Source of the DNA: Janibacter endophyticus
Lineage (GTDB): Bacteria > Actinomycetota > Actinomycetes > Actinomycetales > Dermatophilaceae
Reading direction: 5' to 3'
Assembly (NCBI RefSeq): GCF_016888335.1
Contig: NZ_JAFEJG010000004.1
Location: 682,001-746,000, forward strand
DNA: 64,000 bases
Part shown: positions 10,016-18,391 of the stretch, piece after piece
Layout of the letters: each line of letters begins with the position of its first letter
Position numbering within the stretch: the first letter of the stretch is position 1
Notes under the pieces: generated by a model
Seen by the model: the letters and a program-made list of their open reading frames with translations, nothing else
Database searches by the model: none
What the model was told of the DNA's origin: nothing
Program-made: the position numbers and the translations under genes

Positions 10016-10675
10016 GTGGCCCGCATCCTGATCGTCGAGGACGAGGAGCACCTCTCCCGCTTCATCGACAAGGGCCTGCGCAAGGCGGGCTACGAGACCG
10101 TCGTCGCGGTCGACGGCATGGCGGCGCTCGAGCACGCGACCGGTGGCGAGGTCGACCTCGTCGTGCTCGACGTGGGGCTGCCGCGGATGGACGGCTTCAC
10201 CGTGCTCAAGCTCATCAGGGGCATGGACGTCGACGTCCCCGTCATCATGTGCACGGCCCGAGACTCCGCGGAGGACAAGGTCGCCGGGCTCGAGGGCGGC
10301 GCCGACGACTACCTCGCCAAGCCCTACACCTTCGCCGAGCTCCTGGCCCGCATCAAGCTGCGGCTGCGTGACCACGGCCCGGCCACGACCGAGGCGACCC
10401 GGCTCGAGCGCGACGACCTCGTCCTCGACATCGTGACCCGCGAGGTGACCGTCGGCGGTGAGCCGGTGACCCTCTCAGCGCGTGAGTTCACCCTGCTGCG
10501 GGCCTTCGTCGAGCACCCGGGTCAGGTGCTCTCCCGCGAGCAGCTCATCGAGAGGGTGTGGGACGGCGCCGAGACGAGCAGCAACGTCGTCGACGTCTAC
10601 ATCGGCTACCTCCGCGGCAAGATCGGGGCCGCACGCATCCTCACCGTCCGCGGCCTGGGCTACCGCTTCCCCTGA
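10016..10675 (+). CDS. OmpR/PhoB-family response regulator
   Basis: This 219-residue regulator has a receiver domain (1-~115) with acidic residues at EDE, the phospho-acceptor Asp52 (VLDVGLPRMDG) and a conserved Lys in the AKPY loop. A winged-helix DNA-binding domain follows (~125-219), ending EQLIERVWDG ... RGLGYRFP. The GTG start at 10016 follows GGAGGAGA at a good distance. It pairs with the kinase at 8529. OmpR-type proteins bind tandem half-sites spaced about 10-11 bp. Such half-sites, overlapping a palindrome, begin only nine bases after the stop codon, in front of the glycosyltransferase operon. Confidence 0.95.
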   Translation: MARILIVEDEEHLSRFIDKGLRKAGYETVVAVDGMAALEHATGGEVDLVVLDVGLPRMDGFTVLKLIRGMDVDVPVIMCTARDSAEDKVAGLEGGADDYLAKPYTFAELLARIKLRLRDHGPATTEATRLERDDLVLDIVTREVTVGGEPVTLSAREFTLLRAFVEHPGQVLSREQLIERVWDGAETSSNVVDVYIGYLRGKIGAARILTVRGLGYRFP

Positions 10676-10683
10676 GCGGAGCA

Positions 10684-10697
10684 TGAGAGGGCTCTCA
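10684..10697. promoter_or_regulatory. Palindromic operator candidate upstream of the glycan operon
   Basis: TGAGAGGGCTCTCA is a perfect 6-bp-arm palindrome. Its right arm CTCTCA is followed five bases later by AGTTCA, making a direct-repeat-like pair with an 11-bp period, the usual layout for OmpR-type regulators. An AT-richer TTCTAT lies at 10731-10736, just before the ATG at 10745, so the message may have a very short leader. A matching site occurs at 18328. Binding by the adjacent regulator is inferred. Confidence 0.6.
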
Positions 10698-10744
10698 GAA
10701 AGAGTTCACGACCCGCTCATCGCGGCGCAGTTCTATTGCTGCCC

Positions 10745-11953
10745 ATGGACATCCGGCCCGCCACCCGTCATGACGCCACCCCGCTGCGGGTCGTCCTGTA
10801 CTCCCACGACTCGGTCGGCCTCGGCCACCAGCGGCGCAACCTCGCCATCGCCCACGCGCTGAGCCGGCACCTCCCCGAGCTCACCGGGCGGCCCGTGACC
10901 GGCCTCCTCCTCACCGGGGTCGAGCGGGTCGTCGGCCACCTGCCGCCCGCCTTCGACGTCGTCCGGCTCCCCGGCATCAGCAAGGGCGGCCTCGGCTACA
11001 CACCGCGCGAGGTCGACGTGCCGATGCCCGACCTCATCGACGTCCGCCGGGCGATCCTCGCCGGCGCGATCAACGCCTTCACCCCCGACCTCGTCGTCGT
11101 CGACCGGCACGCCTTCGGCGTCGACGAGGAGCTCCTCGAGCCGCTGCGTCAGCTGCGCGCCGAGCTGCCCGGCACCCAGGTCGTCCTCGGGCTGCGCGAG
11201 GTGCTCGACGAGCCCGAGGTGGCCCAGGCCGAGTGGGAGCGGGTCGGGACCGAGCGGGTCCGCGACCTCTTCGACGCCATCTGGGTCTACGGCGACGAGT
11301 CGGTCACCGACCTGCGGCGCACCGGCGCGGTTCCGGAGGCGCTGCACGACCTCGTCGTGCACACCGGCTACCTCTCGCTGGGCCGCACCACCCGCAGCTT
11401 CCTGCGCGACCTCGTCCGGCCCTACCTCCTCACGATGGTCGGTGGCGGCCACGACGGTGCCGACCTCTGCCGCGCAGCGGCGCAGGCCACGGTCCCCGAG
11501 GGCATGGGCCACTTCGTCGTCGCCGGACCGCAGATGTCCGCCGAGGAGCGCTCCAGCCTCGACGCGCTCGCGGGCCCGCGCACCGAGATCCTCGACGAGG
11601 TGCCCGAGGGTCTCCTCGCCATCCGCTCCGCCGAGGCGGTCGCCTGCATGGGCGGCTACAACACCGTGTGCGAGGTGCTGAGCACCGACCGCCCCGCCCT
11701 CGTCGTCCCCCGCGAGGTCCCCCGCCTCGAGCAGCTCATCCGGGCCCGGTCGCTGGCACGCACCGGCGCGGTGGACATCCTGCGGGCCTCCGAGCTCACG
11801 CCGGAGAGCCTCGGCGCCTGGTTCGCCGCCAACGCCACCGGCAGCGTCGACCGGCGCCACCTGCGTCGCGACGGCCTCGCCGAGGTGGGCCGCCAGGCCG
11901 CCGCCCTGCTCACCCCTTCGACCTGCGAGGAGACCGTCCGTGCGGCCGTCTGA
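10745..11953 (+). CDS. MurG-like (GT-B) glycosyltransferase
   Basis: This 402-residue protein has a GT-B layout. The N-terminal domain begins with VLYSHDSVGLGHQRRNLAIA, whose GxGHxxR motif is typical of MurG-like and glycosyltransferase family 28 enzymes. The C-terminal domain contains MGGYNTVCEVLSTDRPALVVP, the acceptor of the sugar nucleotide in this group. It should transfer a sugar from a nucleotide donor to a lipid or glycan at the inner face of the membrane; donor and acceptor are unknown. The ATG at 10745 is preferred to an in-frame TTG nine bases upstream. It opens an operon whose later members overlap. Confidence 0.85.
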   Translation: MDIRPATRHDATPLRVVLYSHDSVGLGHQRRNLAIAHALSRHLPELTGRPVTGLLLTGVERVVGHLPPAFDVVRLPGISKGGLGYTPREVDVPMPDLIDVRRAILAGAINAFTPDLVVVDRHAFGVDEELLEPLRQLRAELPGTQVVLGLREVLDEPEVAQAEWERVGTERVRDLFDAIWVYGDESVTDLRRTGAVPEALHDLVVHTGYLSLGRTTRSFLRDLVRPYLLTMVGGGHDGADLCRAAAQATVPEGMGHFVVAGPQMSAEERSSLDALAGPRTEILDEVPEGLLAIRSAEAVACMGGYNTVCEVLSTDRPALVVPREVPRLEQLIRARSLARTGAVDILRASELTPESLGAWFAANATGSVDRRHLRRDGLAEVGRQAAALLTPSTCEETVRAAV

Positions 11954-13169
11954 GACCACCGTGCGGATCGGCTACGTCGTCAAGGTCTACCCTCGCTTCT
12001 CCGAGACCTTCGTCGTCACCGAGATCCTCGCCCGCGAGGCGCACGGCGAGCAGATCGAGGTCTTCGCGCTGCGGCCGACGACCGACACCCACTTCCACGC
12101 CGCGCTCGCCCGCGTCCAGGCGCCCGTCCACCACCTGCCGCGTGCCCTCAAGGCCTCGCAGCTGTGGGAGACGATCGCCCGCGGCCACGCCGAGCTCCCC
12201 GGCTTCGCCGAGCGGATGGCCGAGCTGCTGCCCCTGACCTCCCGCCTGGAGGCCGACGAGGTCGCGCAGGGCATCGAGCTGGCGCTCGCCGTGCGGGCCC
12301 GCGGGATCACCCGCCTGCACGCCCACTTCGCCTCGGCCCAGGCGCGTGTCACGGCGATCGCCGCGGGTCTGGCCGGCATCCCCTGGAGCGTCACGACCCA
12401 CGCGAAGGACATCTTCCACGAGGACGTCGACCGTGACCTCCTCGCCGACCTCCTCCACGACGCCGAGACCGTCGTCGCGATCAGCGACTACAACGAGCGC
12501 CACCTGGCCGGCATCGCCCCGCACGCCACGGTGGCCCGCGTCGCCAACGGCCTCGACCTCACCGGCTTCCCCTACCGCGCGCCCCGCCCGGTCGATGGTC
12601 CCCTGCGCGTCCTCGCGGTCGGTCGGCTCGTCGAGAAGAAGGGCTTCGGCGTCCTCCTCGACGCCGCCGTCCGCGCCCGCGCGGCGGGGCTCGACCTGCG
12701 GGTCGAGGTCGCCGGCGGTGGTGAGCTGGCGGACGTCCTTGCGGCACAAGCGAACCGGCTCGGCCTCGACGGCATCGTCACCTGGCTCGGCTCCCGTCCC
12801 CAGGACGAGGTCCTCGAGCACCTCCGGGACGCCGACGTCTTCGTGGCGCCCTGCGTCGTCGGCGCGGACGGCAACGCCGACGGGCTGCCCACCGTGATCC
12901 TCGAGGCCATGGCCGTCGGCACCCCGGTCGTCTCGACCGCGGTGACCGGCATCCCCGAGGTGGTACGCGGCACCGTCGACGAGCCCGAGACCGGCGTGCT
13001 GCTCACCCCGGGCGACGTCGAGGGGCTGGCCGGCGCGCTCGCCCGGGTCGCCGCCGCCGACTTCCCGCGTGAGGCCGTCGCCGAGCGCGCCCGCGCCCTC
13101 GTCGAGCGCGAGCACGACACCCGCACCCAGGCGAGACTGCTCGCCGTGAGCACCGGGGGTGCGGCATGA
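11940..13169 (+). CDS. Glycosyltransferase family 4 (GT-B)
   Basis: The 409-residue product begins RIGYVVKVYPRFSETFVVTE, a start typical of GT4 enzymes of exopolysaccharide clusters. The C-terminal domain has AVGRLVEKKGFGVLLDA, where the Arg and Lys contact the nucleotide diphosphate, and a DGLPTVILEAMAVGTPVV EX7E-type motif. It should be a retaining glycosyltransferase acting in the cytoplasm on a glycan or glycolipid intermediate. The GTG start at 11940 overlaps the preceding gene by 14 bases; a second GTG at 11961 is possible. The next gene overlaps its stop by four bases. Confidence 0.9.
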   Translation: MRPSETTVRIGYVVKVYPRFSETFVVTEILAREAHGEQIEVFALRPTTDTHFHAALARVQAPVHHLPRALKASQLWETIARGHAELPGFAERMAELLPLTSRLEADEVAQGIELALAVRARGITRLHAHFASAQARVTAIAAGLAGIPWSVTTHAKDIFHEDVDRDLLADLLHDAETVVAISDYNERHLAGIAPHATVARVANGLDLTGFPYRAPRPVDGPLRVLAVGRLVEKKGFGVLLDAAVRARAAGLDLRVEVAGGGELADVLAAQANRLGLDGIVTWLGSRPQDEVLEHLRDADVFVAPCVVGADGNADGLPTVILEAMAVGTPVVSTAVTGIPEVVRGTVDEPETGVLLTPGDVEGLAGALARVAAADFPREAVAERARALVEREHDTRTQARLLAVSTGGAA

Positions 13170-14308
13170 GGGTCGCCTATGTCTGCGCCGACCCGGGCGT
13201 CCCCGCCTTCGGGACGAAGGGGGCCTCGGTGCACATCCAGGAGATGGCCCGGGCCTGGCGGGCGAAGGGGGCACAGGTGCGCCTCTACCTCGTCCGGGTC
13301 GGGGACCACGTCCCTGCGGACCTCGCCGACGTGCCCGTGACGCACATCCCCGTGGCCAAGGCCGCCGAGGGCGGCACCGCCGCCCGCGAGCGTGCCCAGC
13401 GCGAGGCGGCGGCCCGGCTCGCCGAGGCCGTGCTCGACGACGGCGCCGACATCGTCCACGAGCGCTACTCGCTCTTCTCGAGAGCCCTGGCCACCGTGAC
13501 CGAGCGGTCCCGCGCCGTGGGGCTGCTCGAGGTCAACGCGCCGCTCATCGAGGAGCAGGCCACCCACCGTGAGCTCGTCGACGCGGCGGGCGCCCGTGCG
13601 GCGCTCACCGTGCAGGCAACGGCGGCCGACCGCGTCCTGGCCGTCTCCGAGCCGGTCGCCGCCTGGGTCCGCGAGCGCGTCCCCGGTGCCCGGGTCGTCG
13701 TCACCCCCAACGGCGTCGACCCGCAGCGCATCGGTGCCGTCCGGCACGACGCGAACGACACCCCGACCGTCGTCTTCGTCGGCACCCTCAAGCCGTGGCA
13801 CGGCGTCGAGCACCTGCTCGAGGCCGCGGCGATGGCCCGGCGCCCGTGGCAGGTCCGCATCGTCGGCGACGGCCCGCAGGCCTCCGCCCTGCGCGCGCGG
13901 GCCGATGAGCTCGGTCTCGACGTCGACTTCCGCGGGGCGGTGACCCCGGACGAGATCCCGGCGCAGCTCCAGGGCGCGCACGTCGCAGTGGCCCCCTACC
14001 CCGACGGCCAGGACCAGTACTTCTCGCCGCTCAAGGTGCTCGAGTACAGCGCGGCCGCACTGCCCGTGGTCGCGAGCGACGTCGGCCAGCTCGGCGAGCT
14101 CGTCCGCGACGGCGTCACCGGGCTGCTCGTCCCGCCGTCCGACCCCGAGGCGCTCGCCGCCGCTGTCGACGGGCTCGTCTCGGTGCCGGACCGTGCCGAG
14201 CGGATGGGCCGGGCCGGGCGCTGCCGCGTGCTGAGCCGACACACCTGGGGCCACGTGCTCGACCGGGCGGTCGAGGGTCTCGACCTCGTCGGGGAGCCGG
14301 TCGCATGA
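13166..14308 (+). CDS. Glycosyltransferase family 4 (GT-B)
   Basis: This 380-residue enzyme has a GT4 N-terminal domain (VAYVCADPGVPAFGTKGASV) with the flexible glycine-rich loop that precedes the acceptor site. Its C-terminal domain has VFVGTLKPWHGVEHLLEA and a SPLKVLEYSAAALPVVASD motif, which takes the place of the EX7E element. It is the third sugar transferase of the operon, which suggests a product with at least three added sugar units. The ATG overlaps the previous stop (ATGA), and its own stop overlaps the ABC exporter gene the same way, so translation is probably coupled. Confidence 0.9.
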   Translation: MRVAYVCADPGVPAFGTKGASVHIQEMARAWRAKGAQVRLYLVRVGDHVPADLADVPVTHIPVAKAAEGGTAARERAQREAAARLAEAVLDDGADIVHERYSLFSRALATVTERSRAVGLLEVNAPLIEEQATHRELVDAAGARAALTVQATAADRVLAVSEPVAAWVRERVPGARVVVTPNGVDPQRIGAVRHDANDTPTVVFVGTLKPWHGVEHLLEAAAMARRPWQVRIVGDGPQASALRARADELGLDVDFRGAVTPDEIPAQLQGAHVAVAPYPDGQDQYFSPLKVLEYSAAALPVVASDVGQLGELVRDGVTGLLVPPSDPEALAAAVDGLVSVPDRAERMGRAGRCRVLSRHTWGHVLDRAVEGLDLVGEPVA

Positions 14309-16146
14309 GCGCGGACCAGCCCTCGGCCCAGAGCGCCGCCCAGACCGCCAAGACCGCCGACAAGGTCACCCTGCGCGGACCCCTTCGTCGCACCCTGGCC
14401 CTGCTGCGCCCGCACCTGCCCGACCAGCGCTGGCTCATCGCCGGTGGCTCGCTCGCCCTGGTCCTCGAGGTGCTCTTCCGCGTCCTCGAGCCCTGGCCGG
14501 TGAAGTTCGTCGTCGACGCGGTGACCCGCTCCCTCGGAGCGGACCTCGCCTCGGACGGCCCGGAGGCCAGCCGGGCCCTCCTCGGTGCGGCCGCGCTCGC
14601 GACGATCTCGCTCGTCGGGCTCCGTGCCGTGTGCAACTACCTCGCGACCGTCGCCTTCGCCCTCGCCGGCAGCCGCGTCGCGACCCGGCTGCGGCAGCGG
14701 ACCTTCGACCACGTCACCTCGCTCTCGAAGCAGTACCACTCGACGAACCGCTCGGCCGACATCGTCCAGCGCCTCGTCGGCGACGTCGGCAAGCTCCAGG
14801 AGGTCGCGGTCACCGCAGGCCTGCCGCTGCTCGTCAACATCTTCACCCTCGTCGTCATGTCCGGCGTCATGCTGTGGCTCGACCCGCTGCTCGCCCTCGT
14901 CGTCGTCGCGGCCGCGCTCGTCTTCATGCTCATCTCGCGGGGCAGCACGAGCCGCATCACGACCGCCTCGCGCAAGACCCGCAAGAGCGAGGGCGACCTC
15001 GCCGGGGTCGCCCAGGAGGCGATCGGTGCGATCCCGGTCGTCCAGGCGTACACGCTCGAGGGCCAGGTGTCGGAGGCCTTCGGCGGCAGCAACGCCAAGG
15101 CGCTGCGCGACGGCGTCAAGGCACGCCGTCTGGCCGCGGGCCTCGAGCGCGCCACCGACGTCGTCGTCGGCGTTGCCACCGCGGTCGTGATCTTCATGGG
15201 TGGCTGGCGGGTCATGGAGCAGGCGATGACCCCGGGTGACCTCGTCCTCTTCCTCACCTACCTCAAGACGGCGATGAAGCCGCTGCGTGACATCGCGAAG
15301 TACACCGGCCGCATCTCGCGCGCCGCCGCCTCAGGGGAGCGGGTCGCCGACCTCCTCGACGTGCAGCCGGAGATCCGCTCGCCGGAGCAGCCGGTCCGGC
15401 TGCGTCGGCTCCGGGGTGCCCTCCGGCTCGAAGGGGTGGTGGCCGGCTACGGGTCGGGTCGTCCCGTCCTCGACGGGATGGACCTCGACATCCCGGCCGG
15501 CCAGCGAGTGGCGCTCGTCGGGCCGAGCGGCGCGGGCAAGTCGACCCTGACCGCACTCCTCTCGCGGCTGCAGGACCCCTCCGCCGGCCGGGTGACGCTC
15601 GACGGCCACGACCTGCGCGACCTCGACCTCGCGGTGGTGCGGCAGGAGGTGACGATGCTCCTCCAGGAGTCCGTCCTCTTCACCGGGACCATCGCCGACA
15701 ACATCCGTCAGGGGCGTCCCGAGGCGACCATCGCCGACGTCTGGGCCGCGGCGCGCAAGGCGCGTGCCCACGACTTCATCATGGAGCAGCCGAACGCCTA
15801 CGACACCGTCGTCGGCGAGCGTGGCTCCACCCTCTCGGGCGGCCAGCGGCAGCGCATCGCCATCGCCCGGGCGGTGCTGCGCGACAGCGCGGTCATCGTC
15901 CTCGACGAGGCGACGACGGGGCTCGACCCCCGGAGCGCCGCGTCGGTGCGGACGGCCCTGGCCGAGCTCACCGAGGGACGCACGACGATCGTCGTCACGC
16001 ACGACGAGGCGACCGCGCGCGAGTGCGACCGGATCGTCTGGATCGAGGACGGCGACGTGCGCTGGCAGGGTGGCCCTGACGAGGAGCTGCCCGAGGGGAG
16101 CGCCTTCCGCGTCGATGCGCTCGAGCCGACCGGGAGCGGGTCATGA
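14305..16146 (+). CDS. ABC exporter, fused permease and ATPase (MsbA-like)
   Basis: This 613-residue half-transporter has a six-helix ABC type I permease domain (~20-330) and an ATPase domain (~370-600). The ATPase carries Walker A GPSGAGKST near 407-415, the signature LSGGQRQRIA near 511, and Walker B VIVLDEAT. It would work as a homodimer. In its glycosyltransferase setting, the likely cargo is the lipid-linked glycan or glycolipid made by the preceding enzymes, flipped across the membrane. The gene overlaps both neighbours by four bases. The cargo assignment is inference from context. Confidence 0.92.
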   Translation: MSADQPSAQSAAQTAKTADKVTLRGPLRRTLALLRPHLPDQRWLIAGGSLALVLEVLFRVLEPWPVKFVVDAVTRSLGADLASDGPEASRALLGAAALATISLVGLRAVCNYLATVAFALAGSRVATRLRQRTFDHVTSLSKQYHSTNRSADIVQRLVGDVGKLQEVAVTAGLPLLVNIFTLVVMSGVMLWLDPLLALVVVAAALVFMLISRGSTSRITTASRKTRKSEGDLAGVAQEAIGAIPVVQAYTLEGQVSEAFGGSNAKALRDGVKARRLAAGLERATDVVVGVATAVVIFMGGWRVMEQAMTPGDLVLFLTYLKTAMKPLRDIAKYTGRISRAAASGERVADLLDVQPEIRSPEQPVRLRRLRGALRLEGVVAGYGSGRPVLDGMDLDIPAGQRVALVGPSGAGKSTLTALLSRLQDPSAGRVTLDGHDLRDLDLAVVRQEVTMLLQESVLFTGTIADNIRQGRPEATIADVWAAARKARAHDFIMEQPNAYDTVVGERGSTLSGGQRQRIAIARAVLRDSAVIVLDEATTGLDPRSAASVRTALAELTEGRTTIVVTHDEATARECDRIVWIEDGDVRWQGGPDEELPEGSAFRVDALEPTGSGS

Positions 16147-17270
16147 CCACGACGACCGGCTACGCAGACCTCGACGTCGTCCTCGACCCTGACCGCCTCC
16201 GGAGCGTCCTCGACCGGGGCGACATCACGGTGACCCGCGTCCGGCACAAGCCGGGTCAGTACGCCGTCGCGGCGCTCGCCGACGACGAGGGCCCGGCCGG
16301 CTGGGCCCGGGTGACCGCCGACCTCGACCGCGGCAAGCGGGACGTCGAGCGTGGCGACCGGGTGGGCCGGGAGGTCACGCTGCGGTCGGCCGGTGGTGGG
16401 CTCTTCGTCTCCAGCGGTGACCTGTGGAGCGACCCCAAGCTCGCCGGGATCCTCGCCCGGCATGCCGACGTCGTCGACGCCTCGGTCGTCGTACGGCACA
16501 ACCCTCTGCGACGGCTCGTCCTGCGGCGGGGGGCCGCCCAGATCCGGGTCACCGCCGAGCCGCAGCCCGAGGTCGAGGCGTGGGCACCGGCGCTCCTCGA
16601 CGAGACGGCCGCCCTCACGGCCGTGCTCCGGGGCCGGTCCGGCCCGCACCTCACCCGGTGGGAGTGGGTGCCGGGGCACAGCCTCGAGCACCGTCTGGGA
16701 GCCGACCCGCAGAGCGGCCACGCGTCGGGTGAGCACCTCGGTCGGCTGCTGGCCAGGGTCCACTCCACGCCGCACACGAGCGGACCCTCGGTGCCCGACC
16801 TGCCCACCCTCGACCGCGCCGGGCTGAGGCGAGCCGCGGGAGACCTCGGGGTGCTCGACCCCCGCCTCGGTGCGCGCATGGAGTCGCTCGTCCGCACGCT
16901 GCCCGAGGCGCGCCGCGCGCCGCGGGTGCTCCTGCACGGCGACTACTCCGCCGACCAGGTGATCCTCACCGCGACAGGTCCGCGCGTCATCGACCTCGAC
17001 CGCGCGGGCATCGGCCCGGCCGTCCGCGACATCGCCTCCGCCCTCGCCGTCGAGAGCCTGCGCTCGGGCGCTCCCGGTGGCCCCGTCGGCGAAGGCCTCC
17101 GGCGCGGCTACGAGGACGCTGGCGGTCGCTGGCCCGCGACCGAGGACCTCGCGGGTGCCACGGCCGCGGCGCTGCTCTCCCGCGCGCAGGAGCCGCTGCG
17201 CCAGGCGCGCCCGGACTGGCGGGACGCAACCTCCGGCATCCTCGCCATGATCGCGGACCTCCTGCGATGA
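16143..17270 (+). CDS. APH-fold phosphotransferase
   Basis: This 375-residue protein has the late kinase motifs of aminoglycoside/choline phosphotransferases: HGDYSADQ at His265 (catalytic Asp267) and VIDLDRAGIGP, whose first Asp binds metal. The usual Asn four residues after the catalytic Asp is Gln here. The first ~110 residues are divergent but include a plausible nucleotide-binding sheet. In this operon it more likely phosphorylates a sugar, lipid head group or glycan end than an antibiotic. The four-base overlaps tie it to the exporter and to the second phosphotransferase. Confidence 0.8.
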   Translation: MTTTTGYADLDVVLDPDRLRSVLDRGDITVTRVRHKPGQYAVAALADDEGPAGWARVTADLDRGKRDVERGDRVGREVTLRSAGGGLFVSSGDLWSDPKLAGILARHADVVDASVVVRHNPLRRLVLRRGAAQIRVTAEPQPEVEAWAPALLDETAALTAVLRGRSGPHLTRWEWVPGHSLEHRLGADPQSGHASGEHLGRLLARVHSTPHTSGPSVPDLPTLDRAGLRRAAGDLGVLDPRLGARMESLVRTLPEARRAPRVLLHGDYSADQVILTATGPRVIDLDRAGIGPAVRDIASALAVESLRSGAPGGPVGEGLRRGYEDAGGRWPATEDLAGATAAALLSRAQEPLRQARPDWRDATSGILAMIADLLR

Positions 17271-18391
17271 GCATCGTCCCCCGGGAGATCCGCGCCGGCG
17301 CCGACGTGATCACCGTCGGCCGGGCCTGGCCCCGGTCGGTCTCCGACGACGAGCTGCGGGTCCGCCTCGAGGGCCGCGACCCGCTCGGGCGCCTCCGTGC
17401 TGGCGAGGCCACGCTCCGTCGCGACGCCTCCTGCGCAGACTCCGGCTGGACGCTGCGCGACGCGCGACTCACCCCCTTCGCCACCGACGACCGGCTGCCT
17501 GGCCTCGAGGGCCTGCGCGGGGACCTCGTCGTGCACCGGGTCGGCCGTCGCGCCGTGGTGCGTCGCGCCCGCGACCACGTCAAGGTCGTGCGGCCCGACA
17601 AGGTCGACACGATCGTCGAGGCGCACGCCACCGGTGCGCTCCTCGCCGGCCGGGCCGGGTGGGGGTCACCGAGCGCGCACCCGCTCCCCGGGCGGTCGGG
17701 TGCCGTGTCGCTGAGCACCCTGCCCGGAGTGCCGCTCCACGACCTCGGAGCCGGGACCGACCTGCGGGTCGTCCGACGGGCCTGGCGCACCTTCGCCGCC
17801 GGGTGGCCCCGGCTCGCCCGACCCGGCGCCGTCGACCTGCCGGTCCACGACGCGGCTGCCGAGGCCGAGCTCACCGGCACCGCCGTGCGTCGGGCTCTCA
17901 CCGTGTGGGCACCCCCGCCGGAGCTGCGCGACGGGATCCTGGCGCGGCTCGCGGACGTCCGTGCCGCACTGCTCACCGACCCTGGTGACCCGGGCGCCCC
18001 GAGCCACCGCGACCTCCATGACAAGCAGATCCTCGTGGGTGAGCGCCTCGGCCTGCTCGACCTCGACACCGCCGCGCTCGCCGAGCCAGAGCTCGACCTC
18101 GCGAACCTCCACGAGCACGTCCTGCTGCGCGGGCAGCAGGGCCTGTGGTCGTCCGAGGCCGTCACGGCGGGTGTCGAGGGCGTCGCCGCCGCGGCCGCGA
18201 CGCTGCGGGTCGACGCGCGCCGGATGGCCGCCTACCGCGCCGCCACCCGGCTGCGGCTCGCGAGCATCTACCTTTTCCGGCCGCGCTGGGCCGCGCAGGC
18301 GCAGGGGTGGCTCGCCGCCGCGGTTCATGAGAGCCCTCTCATGGAGTCCTCACCGGCTGGTCATGCACGCCTGGGAGCCTGGAGGACATGA
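17267..18391 (+). CDS. APH-fold phosphotransferase, second copy
   Basis: The 374-residue product is distantly like the preceding gene. Its catalytic loop reads SHRDLHDKQ at His247 (Asp249), again with Gln replacing the usual Asn, followed by LGLLDLDTAALAEPELDLANL, the metal-binding element. The N-terminal half is Arg-rich and contains RRARDHVKVVRPDK, where a Lys could bind ATP. Its substrate is unknown; a sugar or polyol of the exported glycan is a reasonable guess. The last 65 bases contain the second copy of the operon palindrome and the ribosome-binding site of the next gene, so its 3' end doubles as a promoter region. Confidence 0.75.
   Translation: MSIVPREIRAGADVITVGRAWPRSVSDDELRVRLEGRDPLGRLRAGEATLRRDASCADSGWTLRDARLTPFATDDRLPGLEGLRGDLVVHRVGRRAVVRRARDHVKVVRPDKVDTIVEAHATGALLAGRAGWGSPSAHPLPGRSGAVSLSTLPGVPLHDLGAGTDLRVVRRAWRTFAAGWPRLARPGAVDLPVHDAAAEAELTGTAVRRALTVWAPPPELRDGILARLADVRAALLTDPGDPGAPSHRDLHDKQILVGERLGLLDLDTAALAEPELDLANLHEHVLLRGQQGLWSSEAVTAGVEGVAAAAATLRVDARRMAAYRAATRLRLASIYLFRPRWAAQAQGWLAAAVHESPLMESSPAGHARLGAWRT
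18328..18341. promoter_or_regulatory. Second palindromic operator candidate, inside the upstream gene end
   Basis: TGAGAGCCCTCTCA is the exact reverse complement of the palindrome at 10684-10697. As there, the right arm CTCTCA is followed five bases later by a second half-site, here TCCTCA, at 11-bp spacing and followed by C. It lies within the coding end of the phosphotransferase and 46 bp before the small-protein ATG at 18388. It most likely gives that gene its own promoter under the same regulator. Confidence 0.6.

Noticed and set aside
16143-18391. Aminoglycoside resistance genes
   Set aside because: The fold is shared with resistance enzymes, but the operon setting with glycosyltransferases and an exporter, and the divergent sequence, make a glycan-related kinase more likely.
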